DNA from: an uncultured Oxalobacteraceae bacterium | GTDB taxonomy: Bacteria; Pseudomonadota; Gammaproteobacteria; Burkholderiales; Burkholderiaceae_D | Length of the DNA: 18,664 nt | Assembly: GCA_937996605.1 (NCBI GenBank) | Contig: CALKVB010000117.1 | Coordinates: forward strand, 1-18,664 | Direction of reading: 5' to 3' | Part shown: positions 7,579 to 14,905 of the stretch, piece after piece | Layout of the letters: every line of letters begins with the position of its first letter | Numbering within the stretch: position 1 is the first letter of the stretch | The notes under the pieces: generated by a model | The model's database searches: none | The model's input: the letters and a program-made list of their open reading frames with translations, nothing else | Told to the model about the DNA's origin: nothing | Translations under genes and position numbers: made by a program

Positions 7579-8430
7579 TCAGCGACGCTCTGCGAGCACT
7601 TTCGGATCTGGCGTTAAGCCGTAACTCAGGCGCACCATTTCTACCATCATTTCAGCGATGCGATCACTGGTGGACGAAATATTGCGCAGGTCTTCTGCTT
7701 TAAAATTCACCGCTTGCAAAGCACGATCGTAAAAGATCCATTGTTGCTGCACGATTTGCATGCGTTCGCGCAAATACTTGTCAGAACTAGTTTCGGATGT
7801 CAGCAAATTCATACCGTTCAAGAATTCAATTCGAGACTGTTCTAAGTCGACTTGCAAACCCTGTTTTGCGGCCATGGATTTATCCATAGAACGCAGCAAT
7901 ACAATCTTCGCCATCCTTTGCGCTAAAGATGCTTGTCGCATCGCTAAGCCAGAAATACGAGAGGAATTATCGGAAGTATCGGCTTCCAGTGCGAAAGCCA
8001 AGAAGTTCATCTTAATCAAAAGATCTTCATTGACCTCATACATCGCTGCCGCAGTTTTGGCGTTCAGTTTTGGTAAAGCTTCGACTTGATCGTTCAGCGC
8101 GATATTGACTCGATTAAAAGCTTTACCCGCTTTATCTGAGCGTATCACTGACTTCGCTAAGTCTTTTTTGAATCGTTCAATGGCTTGCAGTGAATTCGCG
8201 CGCTCGACCTCAGTATGACCGTTCAAAATACCCAAGGCCATTTGCAAACTAAGTTTATAGCTACGCTCTGACTCGAGGCGGAACATTCCTGCAGTCAATA
8301 AAGGAGGTGCGACGCCATTAACGCCGGGTGTGTTCGGTGGACGGAAATCTGCGCTGGCGGCACCGCCGCAAAAGCAGAGTGAGATGCAAACAACTTTAAG
8401 GGTTTTACGTAACATGGTCATACCAATCAT
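7579..8430 (-). CDS. Secreted PilJ-domain (type IV pili MCP N-terminal domain) protein
   Basis: A 283-residue protein with a signal peptide in the first about 27 residues (VVCISLCFCGGAASA). The mature part is mostly helical and resembles the periplasmic PilJ / type IV pili methyl-accepting chemotaxis transducer N-terminal domain. The hallmark is MRQASLAQRMAK (residues 164-175), comparable to the SGRQRMLSQRMAK helix found in NarX/PilJ-type sensors, and there may be a second, divergent copy earlier. No transmembrane helix or HAMP/signalling domain follows, so it is a free periplasmic ligand-binding domain rather than a receptor. Three starts are possible (8430, 8421, 8415), none with a strong ribosome site. 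It lies directly upstream of pstS in the same direction, hinting at a joint role in phosphate or oxyanion sensing. Confidence 0.7.
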   Translation of the reverse strand: MIGMTMLRKTLKVVCISLCFCGGAASADFRPPNTPGVNGVAPPLLTAGMFRLESERSYKLSLQMALGILNGHTEVERANSLQAIERFKKDLAKSVIRSDKAGKAFNRVNIALNDQVEALPKLNAKTAAAMYEVNEDLLIKMNFLAFALEADTSDNSSRISGLAMRQASLAQRMAKIVLLRSMDKSMAAKQGLQVDLEQSRIEFLNGMNLLTSETSSDKYLRERMQIVQQQWIFYDRALQAVNFKAEDLRNISSTSDRIAEMMVEMVRLSYGLTPDPKVLAERR

Positions 8431-8575
8431 CTGAATGTGAATATCGAAAACTTGTTGGATGAAGTATCTTCTTCAAGCGTTTTTATTTTTTCGAAATTCT
8501 AGAGGATGGATATGACGACAATATTACATATTAAGATTCAGTGCTTTTTTCTGGTCAACAAAGAACAATGAGGCG

Positions 8576-9808
8576 TCACTCAATCTGAGTGGCGGCACGA
8601 ATTGCATCGATTCTGGCAATGCGCACAGCCTCGGCAATCTTCTGCGGCTGTCCCAAAAATTGTTGTGCAACTTCACCTGCATTCACGGACAAAGCAGCAC
8701 GTAAAATTTGTGTCAAATACTCTTGCTGAGGAAATTGAACATCAACTAAACCTGAACGACCAAAGCAATCACAACGCGCAGCACTCAACATCGCCAAAAA
8801 ACGCTCGGGCTTACGGAAGGCATCATTACGTTCCAGCATATCTTGCAAGGTAGCTGGGCGCATTTCCAACGCACGCCCAACATTGCCATGATCGCGAGCG
8901 GTCATGATGGCGAGATCACGACAATCCGTCGGCACGCGAAGTCGTTCACACAATTGCTTCACCAGATCGATGCCACGCTCTTCATGGCCATGATGACGCG
9001 GCCAAATTGCTGGATCTGTCGTCCCCTTACCAAGATCATGCATCAGGGCCGCAAAACGAACAGCCAAAGGATAGCCTTGTTCCGCGGCGTAATCGACGAC
9101 TAACATCACATGCACGCCAGTATCAATTTCAGGATGATATTTCTCTGGTTGAGGCACACCCCACAAGCGATCTAGTTCTGGCATTAAACGCCGTAATGCG
9201 CCACATTCACGCAAAATTTCAAACATCCGCGAAGGCTTTTTCTCCATCAAACCACGTGAAATTTCTTACCATACGCGTTCAGCCACCAAGGCATCAACTT
9301 CACCGGCATCAACCATACGCTTCAGCAGTTGCAGCGTTTCTGGCGCAACCGTGAAAGCATATGGCGCTTCGGAAAATCGCGCAGCGAATCGCGCTAGGCG
9401 GAGTATGCGAACAGGGTCTTCTTCAAAAGCAGCGGAAACGTGTCGGAATACACGGTTTTGTAAATCGATTTGACCGCCAAATGGGTCGATTAATTCACCG
9501 TCATCACTGCGCGCGATTGCATTGATTGTCAGATCACGCCGTATCAAATCCTGCTCGAGCGTCACGCTAGGATCAGTATGAAAGACAAAGCCTTTGTAGC
9601 CTTTTTCAGTTTTCCGTTCGGTGCGGGCTAAGGCATATTCTTCATGGGTCTTCGGGTGCAAGAAAACAGGAAAATCTTTACCCACGGGGGTATAACCCAG
9701 CGCCAGCATCTGTTCAGGCGTGGCACCGATTACCACGTGATCACGATCTTGTACTGGCAAGCCAAGCAAGGCATCACGCACCGCGCCACCAACAACATAG
9801 GTTTTCAT
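8576..9808 (-). pseudogene. cca: CCA-adding tRNA nucleotidyltransferase, interrupted by an in-frame TAA
   Basis: The gene encodes the multifunctional CCA enzyme, which repairs and completes the 3' CCA end of tRNAs. The N-terminal part (from ATG 9808) has the nucleotidyltransferase motifs GGAVRD (residues 7-12) and DRD (Asp21, Asp23), then RRDLTINAIA and EEDPVRILRLARFAARF. The frame stops at TAA 9268-9266 directly after VAERVW. Without any frame change it continues EISRGLMEKKPSRMFEIL and runs through an HD phosphohydrolase domain (MHDLGKG) to the true stop at 8576. Homologues carry Gln at this place (ERVWQE), so a single CAA to TAA change explains the break. Without the stop the protein would be about 410 residues, the usual length. 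It is either a real nonsense mutation, a sequencing error or a readthrough site. It is downstream of gst and slt on the same strand. Confidence 0.88.
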
Positions 9809-9880
9809 TTTATTTTGATCTTTGTGACAGCTTAAAAACTAAACTCACTATCGAAATTGATTTAGATCGATAAAAACAGA

Positions 9881-10591
9881 TCAATCCATTTGATCGAATT
9901 TAGCGATACTCTCTTTTTCTTCGTGCGCCGCCTTTATCCATTCACTGACAGCAGGGTGATGCTCTACCCTTTCGCAATAAGCTTGCAGCGCTGGAGCGAG
10001 CGAAACACCATAGGTCTTAAAGCGCATCACTACCGGTGCGAAGTAGGCATCGGCAATTGAAAAATCGCCAAACAAGAAGCGATGTGCGCCATAAGTCGAT
10101 AAACAGTCTTCCCAAATTTCACCAACGCGACCGATATCAGCCTGTGCTCCCGCTGTACGGCCTTTACCAGGAAACGAAGCACGAATATTCATCGGCATGG
10201 CAGAGCGTAGCTGATTTAAGCCTGAATGCATCTCGGCACAAATACTGCGCGCAGTTGCACGTGCAGCTTGGCTCTCAGGCCACATATTTTGACTTGGAAA
10301 GCGTTCCGCCAGATATTCGCAAATCGCCAGTGAATCCCAAACAATCAGATCATCAGCCAACAATACTGGAACTCGCCCGGACAAAGAATATTCCGATATT
10401 CTCTGGGTCGAATCTGGGTGATATAAAGGTACATAGATTTCCTCGAAAGGCACACCAAACGCTTTCATCACCAACCATGGTCGCATCGACCAAGAGGAGT
10501 AATTCTTGTTCCCAATAACGAGACGAAAACTATTCTTTTTATCTTCGTTCAGTATTGGTGCCAACACTGTTTGCAGGTCAGTATTTTGCAT
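9881..10591 (-). CDS. Glutathione S-transferase family protein
   Basis: A 236-residue cytosolic GST-fold protein. The N-terminal thioredoxin-like domain begins with LVIGNKNYSSWSMRPWLVMKAFG (around residues 24-46), where a Ser of SSWSMRPW is the likely glutathione-activating residue. SGRVPVL supplies the cis-Pro motif and WDSLAICEYLAE the D/E-S glutathione gamma-glutamyl site. The C-terminal helical domain contains FSIADAYFAPVV. A good ribosome site (AAGGA) precedes the ATG. The first about 20 residues extend beyond the usual GST start. It lies 35 bases after slt and 72 before cca on the same strand; slt-gst-cca is a familiar Burkholderiales order. Its substrate is unknown. Confidence 0.88.
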   Translation of the reverse strand: MQNTDLQTVLAPILNEDKKNSFRLVIGNKNYSSWSMRPWLVMKAFGVPFEEIYVPLYHPDSTQRISEYSLSGRVPVLLADDLIVWDSLAICEYLAERFPSQNMWPESQAARATARSICAEMHSGLNQLRSAMPMNIRASFPGKGRTAGAQADIGRVGEIWEDCLSTYGAHRFLFGDFSIADAYFAPVVMRFKTYGVSLAPALQAYCERVEHHPAVSEWIKAAHEEKESIAKFDQMD

Positions 10592-10600
10592 CTTGTGTCC

Positions 10601-10639
10601 TTATTGCGATTTCTTATTGAGATCGCTTATTGAGATTGG
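10601..10639. repeat. Three tandem copies of a 13-bp unit at the slt stop codon
   Basis: Three consecutive near-identical 13-base copies are present: 10601-10613 (TTATTGCGATTTC), 10614-10626 (TTATTGAGATCGC) and 10627-10639 (TTATTGAGATTGG). The last one contains the slt stop codon and its final codons. The array fills most of the slt-gst gap, ending nine bases before the gst start codon. It looks like a slippage product and would shift spacing by 13 bases per unit. Confidence 0.7.
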
Positions 10640-12180
10640 TATTCAGGCTCATCGCCGGTGACGCCTTTTGGCGCGACAGTACCTAGGCGCGCCTTCAGCG
10701 ATTGTGGTTTTTTCTCGAGCAAAGCGGCGTAATAAGTCGCGTTGGACAAGACATTTTTTACGTAATCACGCGTCTCTGTAAATGGAATTGACTCCGCAAA
10801 AATCGCCCCCTCAACGGCGCGACTCAAGGTAGCGCGCCAAGCCCGTGGTCGACCAGGTCCGGCATTGTAGGCGGCAGACGCTAATGCTTGAGAACCACCC
10901 AAATCCGACAACACCATATTCATGTAGCTAGTGCCGAGTTTAATGTTGGTCTCAACATCATTAACCTGACTGGGTACATAATTACCGAGGCCAATTTTTT
11001 TGGCGACATACTTCGCTGTCTTAGGCATCACTTGCATCAAACCCGATGCACCGACATGCGATTTTGCTGCAGTAGCAAAGCGCGATTCTTGACGAATCAA
11101 GCCATACACCCAAGCCATATCAACACCAACCGCTTGCGTTGCTTTGTACATGCTGTCATTAAATGGCGTTGGAAAACGCTGATTGAAATCAACGTCATTT
11201 TTGGTTTTATCTGAGGTATTGACCATGCGATCGAGCATGTCATTCTGACGAGCCAATTCAGCCGCCGCCAATAACTCGCGTTCATTCATACTACGTAGAG
11301 CCCAATTCCATTCCCGCGTACCTTCGAAACGCAAGTTCATAGAATAGAACTTCAAAGCGCGTTGTAAATTAGGATTTTGCGCGATGGGAGCCAATTCTTC
11401 CGGTGTCACAGGTTTAGCCAAAGCTGGCGTACCAATCTTTTGACCGCGCTCTTCCAATGCGAGTTGTCCATAAAAATGCATCTGATCTGAGAGCCCTGCA
11501 AAAATCGCCTGCGCTTCTTCTCTCTTGCCTTCTTGCTGTAGTGCGCGAGCGTACCAATAAGTCCAACTTGGCATACTACGCAAAGCGGTCGGCATCGCTT
11601 GAATACCCACTTTCACCATTTTCCAATCGCCCTCACGCAAAGCAATCCGCACTCGCCATTGATAACCCTCAACGGTGAGATTGGCACCATCTGCCAGCTT
11701 CCAATACGATAAGGCTTCGGTTTCTAACTTCTGTGAAGATGGCAATGCGATATTAGCCCACGCTTGCGCGCGTTCTGCTGCGGACAACTTACCACCCAAG
11801 CGTTGCATCGCGTGCACCGCATCCTCGGGCTCAATCTTCGCCGCGCGACCTAGGGCTAGCATAAACAGTTCTTTGCTGATGCGATCTGAAGCTGGTTCTT
11901 TCTTGAATAAACTTTTAGGTTTATCCATCGCCTCCAGCAAACGTTTTTCCGGCACTTTCAGCATCGCCGCTAAGCGTCGAGCGAGTGGCATCGCCGATGA
12001 TTCCGCGGCCATCCGCATTTGCGCCCAGATGTCTGCATCGGTAAATTGACCTTGCTCATACAGATAATTGATCAATGAATAGCATCCATCGCCGTATTGT
12101 TTTGGAGAAGTCAGCAAGGCGCGAGCATCGACTGATACTCTTTGTTGTTTCACAGCCTTTGACAACAGCGCATAGGTTAC
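10627..12180 (-). CDS. slt: Soluble lytic murein transglycosylase, N-terminus lost at contig join
   Basis: About 518 residues of a periplasmic Slt70-type enzyme that cleaves the MurNAc-GlcNAc bond of peptidoglycan with formation of 1,6-anhydro-MurNAc. The C-terminal catalytic domain has GLIRQESRF with the catalytic Glu encoded at 11086-11088, followed by ASGLMQVMPKTA and the AYNAGPGRPRAW motif. The upstream part, starting about TYALLSKAVKQQ and including SPKQYGDGCYSLINYLYEQG, fits the alpha-helical superhelix (U-domain) of the family. Family proteins start with a signal peptide and a further 100 or so residues, and none of that is present: upstream of about 12,180 the frame enters unrelated, GC-rich sequence. 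A frame-open start at 12,270 is therefore an artefact of the join. The gene precedes gst and cca. Confidence 0.9.
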   Translation of the reverse strand, partial: VTYALLSKAVKQQRVSVDARALLTSPKQYGDGCYSLINYLYEQGQFTDADIWAQMRMAAESSAMPLARRLAAMLKVPEKRLLEAMDKPKSLFKKEPASDRISKELFMLALGRAAKIEPEDAVHAMQRLGGKLSAAERAQAWANIALPSSQKLETEALSYWKLADGANLTVEGYQWRVRIALREGDWKMVKVGIQAMPTALRSMPSWTYWYARALQQEGKREEAQAIFAGLSDQMHFYGQLALEERGQKIGTPALAKPVTPEELAPIAQNPNLQRALKFYSMNLRFEGTREWNWALRSMNERELLAAAELARQNDMLDRMVNTSDKTKNDVDFNQRFPTPFNDSMYKATQAVGVDMAWVYGLIRQESRFATAAKSHVGASGLMQVMPKTAKYVAKKIGLGNYVPSQVNDVETNIKLGTSYMNMVLSDLGGSQALASAAYNAGPGRPRAWRATLSRAVEGAIFAESIPFTETRDYVKNVLSNATYYAALLEKKPQSLKARLGTVAPKGVTGDEPEYQSQ

Positions 12181-12195
12181 AGGGCTTCGCTGGCG
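12170..12195. other. Probable chimeric join 1 (betaproteobacterial to actinobacterial)
   Basis: Around 12,180 the base composition changes abruptly from moderate GC to strongly GC-rich, and the slt reading frame loses family similarity at the same point. Beyond it, the C-terminus of an unrelated ABC1-type kinase begins on the same strand and runs into slt DNA for its stop codon (12177-12179). No mobile-element gene, tRNA or direct repeat marks the place. The exact base cannot be fixed by eye; the range is about 12,170-12,195. Confidence 0.85.
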
Positions 12196-13622
12196 CGATG
12201 TCGGTCGAGTCCATGCGGCAGGTTTCGGCGACGTCGCCAGGCGTGGTGTTGATGCCCGAGGGGAGTACAAGGCTCGATGACCCCGTCCATGTCATCGAGC
12301 GCGGCCCGGGCATGGAAGGTGGCGTCCAGTCCGCTGTAGATGACGGCCTGACTCAGCTCGATTCGGGACATCATGACGAACTCGTCGGGGATCACTAGGT
12401 GGCGCAGCGGGTGTTCGGGCGCGCGGACATCGATGACGGTGCGGACGGTGCGGTCGAAGGAATCGGCCGTGTACGTCACCGGCTGTGCGACGAGTAGCTC
12501 ATGGAACATCCGTTGCCAGTAGCCCAATACGGCGTCTGCGCCGTAGGTCGAGTCCGCGGTCAGAAAGCCGCCGTCGACCATTAGTCGGCGTAGTGCAACG
12601 TCCTGGCCCTGAAGCGCGCAGCGCCCGACGGCGACTATCAGCCCGCGCTGGGTCTCGGTGAGCCTGCGTACGCACCCGAAGTCGACGAATCCCACTGTGC
12701 CGTCGGCGCCGAACCGACAGTTCCACGGATGTGGGTCCGCGTGATAGATGGCGCCGTGGCGGTAGGAGCCGGTGAGGAAGCGGAAAATGGCTTCCGCCCA
12801 GGTGTTTTTCAGTTCTGGCGCAGCCTGCCGTGCAGTAGCCCAGTCCATGCCGTCAAGGTAGGTCATCGAGAGCACCCGTTCGCCCGACGCGTGGGGGATC
12901 AACTGCGGCACGCGGATGAACGGGTGGTCGGCGTACAGCCGATGAAACTCGTCGATGTTGGCCGCCTCCTGGCGGTAGTCGAGTTCCTCGGCGATGCGCG
13001 CGGATACCTCCGCTGCCATTTTTCTCGTGTCGGGAAACCTGATCCCGGCGCCGGCTTGGGCCAACTTGCCGAACGTCAGCATCAGCTCGCCATTCGCCAG
13101 ATCGGCGCGAATCGCCTCGGCCACACCGGGATACTGGATCTTGACGACGACCGCACGCCCGTCGGTCAGGGTCGCCCGATGAACCTGTCCGATGGATGCA
13201 GTGGCCAGTGGTACGTCGCTGAAGTCGGCGAACACCTGCTCGACCGGCCGACCGAGATCTGATTGCACCACTGCAAGCACCTGGTTCAGCGGCATGCTGG
13301 GCGCTTCGGTATGCAGCCGGGCAAGTTTGCGGTGGTAGGCGACGAACTCATGGCCGCCAACGTCGGCGACATCGAGCATCGAGACCATCTGCGCGACCTT
13401 CATCAACAAACCCTTGGAACGGCCGAAGACGTCGACGTAGCGATCCGCATTGCGGTCATGAAAGCGATCGATTGCGCCGGCTCGGCCGGCGCGTTCCCGG
13501 AAATCTGCCAGCGCTCGTCCACCAGCAGTGCGGATCAGCAAGCCGGCAGTGGGCACGGCCCGCCGAATGCGACTTGTTGGCAGGTCTTCAGGCACAGACC
13601 AACCGTGCCCAGGAGAATTCAT
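12177..13622 (-). CDS. ABC1/UbiB-like atypical kinase family protein
   Basis: A protein of up to 481 residues from ATG 13622. It shows the ABC1 (UbiB/ADCK) kinase-like motifs in order: KVAQ at residues 75-78, where the family usually has KxGQ; ASIGQVH (142-148); the ATP-site Lys in VVVKIQYPG (Lys161); EELDYRQEA (about 212-220); HADPHPWN (294-301), usually HADPHPGN; and FVDFG with the metal-binding Asp314. UbiB homologues support quinone biosynthesis or lipid homeostasis in many bacteria. Actinobacteria use menaquinone, so a ubiquinone role is unlikely here. The gene starts 22 bases after the TetR gene on the same strand, so they form one operon. The last few residues (about HRASEAL) and the stop codon lie at the contig join and may not be genuine. 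Confidence 0.85.
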   Translation of the reverse strand: MNSPGHGWSVPEDLPTSRIRRAVPTAGLLIRTAGGRALADFRERAGRAGAIDRFHDRNADRYVDVFGRSKGLLMKVAQMVSMLDVADVGGHEFVAYHRKLARLHTEAPSMPLNQVLAVVQSDLGRPVEQVFADFSDVPLATASIGQVHRATLTDGRAVVVKIQYPGVAEAIRADLANGELMLTFGKLAQAGAGIRFPDTRKMAAEVSARIAEELDYRQEAANIDEFHRLYADHPFIRVPQLIPHASGERVLSMTYLDGMDWATARQAAPELKNTWAEAIFRFLTGSYRHGAIYHADPHPWNCRFGADGTVGFVDFGCVRRLTETQRGLIVAVGRCALQGQDVALRRLMVDGGFLTADSTYGADAVLGYWQRMFHELLVAQPVTYTADSFDRTVRTVIDVRAPEHPLRHLVIPDEFVMMSRIELSQAVIYSGLDATFHARAALDDMDGVIEPCTPLGHQHHAWRRRRNLPHGLDRHRASEAL

Positions 13623-13644
13623 ACATTGCTGACGTGTGCCCGAG

Positions 13645-14248
13645 TTATGTGCCCGCGATGGCCTTTTCGATCCGGCAGGTCAGCATCGTCGTCCACTCGG
13701 CGAGGAATCGGTCATCTGAGATCGCCTGCTCGCGGCCGTCGAGCAGGATGCTGACGCGATTGCCCAGGAGGGCGTCTATTCCGACGACGGAGATGGCTTC
13801 GATGTCTTCCTTGGGGATGTTCGGGCCCCAATTGCCGGCCAGTTCGGCGAGGTCGGCGTGCAGGCCGTGGAGCAGTGCGCCGTATGCGGCGGTGAGGCGT
13901 GTGGATTTGCCCCCCCGGGGTGTTGGCGGCGATGGTGAGGAACTGCTGCTCCTCGTCGATGACGGCCGTCAGGTAGCGGCCCAGCAACGTGAGGTCGGTG
14001 CGCAGGTCTCCTACGCCGCGGAAGAGCATCCGGATGTCTCGCATACTGCGACGGCGGTCAAGCTGCCGGTCGATACCGGCGTCGAGGAGGGCTTCCTTGG
14101 ACTTGAAGTGGTGGTAGAGGGCGCCTGACCCTGGCGCGAGACCGGCTGCGGCTTCGATCTGTGCGACGCTGGTTGCACGGTAGCCCTGCTCGCAGAAGAG
14201 ACGCATGGCTTCGGTGACCAGGCGTTCTCGCGTGGGCACTTCAATCAT
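13645..14248 (-). pseudogene. TetR family transcriptional regulator, frameshifted in a C7 run
   Basis: From ATG 14248 the frame reads a typical TetR N-terminus: RERLVTEAMRLFCEQGYRATS, then a helix-turn-helix with IEAAAG, and LYHHFKSKEALLDAGID as the DNA-binding signature. After ITIAANTPGG-like residues (codons near 13917) the frame degenerates into Arg/Pro-rich sequence and stops at 13712. Removing one base from the C7 run at 13910-13916 restores a good frame that continues GKSTRLTAAYGALLHGLHAD and ends with RIEKAIAGT at TAA 13645, giving 200 residues, normal for the family. A GTG at 14284 is an alternative start, but ATG 14248 has GGGGA upstream. It is a probable local regulator of the ABC1-type kinase gene 22 bases downstream. 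Confidence 0.85.
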
Positions 14249-14278
14249 TTGGAATCCCCAAGTGTTCACATAGCAAGT

Positions 14279-14299
14279 CCCCACACGTTAGCAGTGGGG
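14279..14299. promoter_or_regulatory. Inverted repeat upstream of the TetR gene, possible operator
   Basis: CCCCAC (14279-14284) and GTGGGG (14294-14299) form a perfect 6-bp inverted repeat with a 9-base centre, 31 bases upstream of the TetR ATG. TetR proteins often bind such palindromes near their own start. The position supports an operator, but the sequence alone cannot prove it. Confidence 0.35.
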
Positions 14300-14340
14300 C
14301 CGCTGTGCGGGCACTGTTTGGCTGTCGACGCAACCAATCT

Positions 14341-14371
14341 GTGACCCACATACAGAACGGAGTTGGGTCAC
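14341..14371. promoter_or_regulatory. GTGACCCA/TGGGTCAC inverted repeat between TetR gene and small secreted gene
   Basis: A perfect 8-bp inverted repeat, GTGACCCA (14341-14348) and TGGGTCAC (14364-14371), with a 15-base centre. It lies 30 bases beyond the end of the small secreted protein gene and about 93 bases upstream of the TetR start, both leftward. It could be a terminator without a U-tract, as actinobacteria often have, or an operator for the TetR gene. No nearby T-run is present. Confidence 0.4.
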
Positions 14372-14401
14372 CCCCGCATGGGACTGCGGGTCTGTTGTGG
14401 T

Positions 14402-14659
14402 TCAGGGATGCGCGTGGATACTCGGAACCCCTTTCATGGTGGGTTCTTGCCGGTCAGGTGGGGTCCACGTGGCTGTAGCACCAAGGTTCATCGGAGCGAC
14501 CGAAGGCTGCTGATAGGTGCTGCCGGTCGGCGCGTCGCCCGAACCCGCAATTGCGTGTGAGTCGCTGTCGGTCACTGCGGCGATCCAGCACATGGCAATC
14601 GCCGCGCCGACGCCCACGCTGCAGAACACCCGCTGCGGCAATCTGGTCTTTGTGTGCAT
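14402..14659 (-). CDS. Small secreted protein of unknown function
   Basis: An 85-residue protein from ATG 14659. The N-terminus is basic (MHTKTRLPQR) and followed by a hydrophobic core (VFCSVGVGAAIAMCWIAAV), typical of a Sec signal peptide; cleavage after about residue 28-38 would leave a mature peptide of roughly 50 residues. The mature part is Ser/Thr/Pro-rich with TYQQPSVAPMNLGATATWTPP. The NLGATATWTPP type of ending resembles small exported proteins I recall from mycobacteria and relatives, but I cannot name a function. It is divergent from the first glycosyltransferase gene. A competing 70-residue frame on the same strand lacks signal-peptide character and is rejected. The signal core and codon use support a real gene. 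Confidence 0.65.
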   Translation of the reverse strand: MHTKTRLPQRVFCSVGVGAAIAMCWIAAVTDSDSHAIAGSGDAPTGSTYQQPSVAPMNLGATATWTPPDRQEPTMKGVPSIHAHP

Positions 14660-14737
14660 GGTTCAAATTTGCCAGAACATGCTTGGTTATGCCATAGCAA
14701 GTTTCGAACAGCGTCCTGAAATGTGACGCATTCCTCG

Positions 14738-14766
14738 TTGAGCAACGCTGGTTGATTGCCTAAAAT
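14738..14766 (+). promoter_or_regulatory. Promoter for the glycosyltransferase cluster
   Basis: TTGAGC (14738-14743) and TAAAAT (14761-14766) are spaced by exactly 17 bases, a good sigma-A type promoter, with transcription expected to start near 14773. A 6-bp inverted repeat, AATGCC (14764-14769) and GGCATT (14790-14795), overlaps the -10 and start site and could be an operator. The rest of the 14660-14905 spacer should also hold the leftward promoter of the small secreted gene, which I cannot locate with confidence. Confidence 0.55.
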
Positions 14767-14905
14767 GCCTGTTCAATATGTATATTTCGGGCATTGCAAC
14801 GTGCTTGTTCGATGAACGCCCGCCAAGAAAGCCACATCTTTCGTGTCGAATCTGGCGATTTCAGCTACTTATGAACAAGTTGCCCTAATCAGCTATGCTG
14901 GCGCC

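Noticed and set aside
8576..9808. Two separate genes, one A-adding and one CC-adding enzyme, instead of a broken cca.
   Set aside because: The two parts are the catalytic N-terminal half and the HD C-terminal half of one protein, in the same frame, separated only by one stop codon. Split CCA systems have two full nucleotidyltransferases.
12729..13262. A 177-residue plus-strand frame opposite the ABC1-type kinase, and similar long antisense frames at 13,263-14,128.
   Set aside because: They are typical antisense openings in GC-rich DNA, without motifs, over clearly coding minus-strand genes.
13712..13916. The Arg/Pro-rich tail of the TetR frame as a novel C-terminal domain.
   Set aside because: Another frame of the same bases gives a normal TetR C-terminal domain, so the tail is a product of the frameshift.
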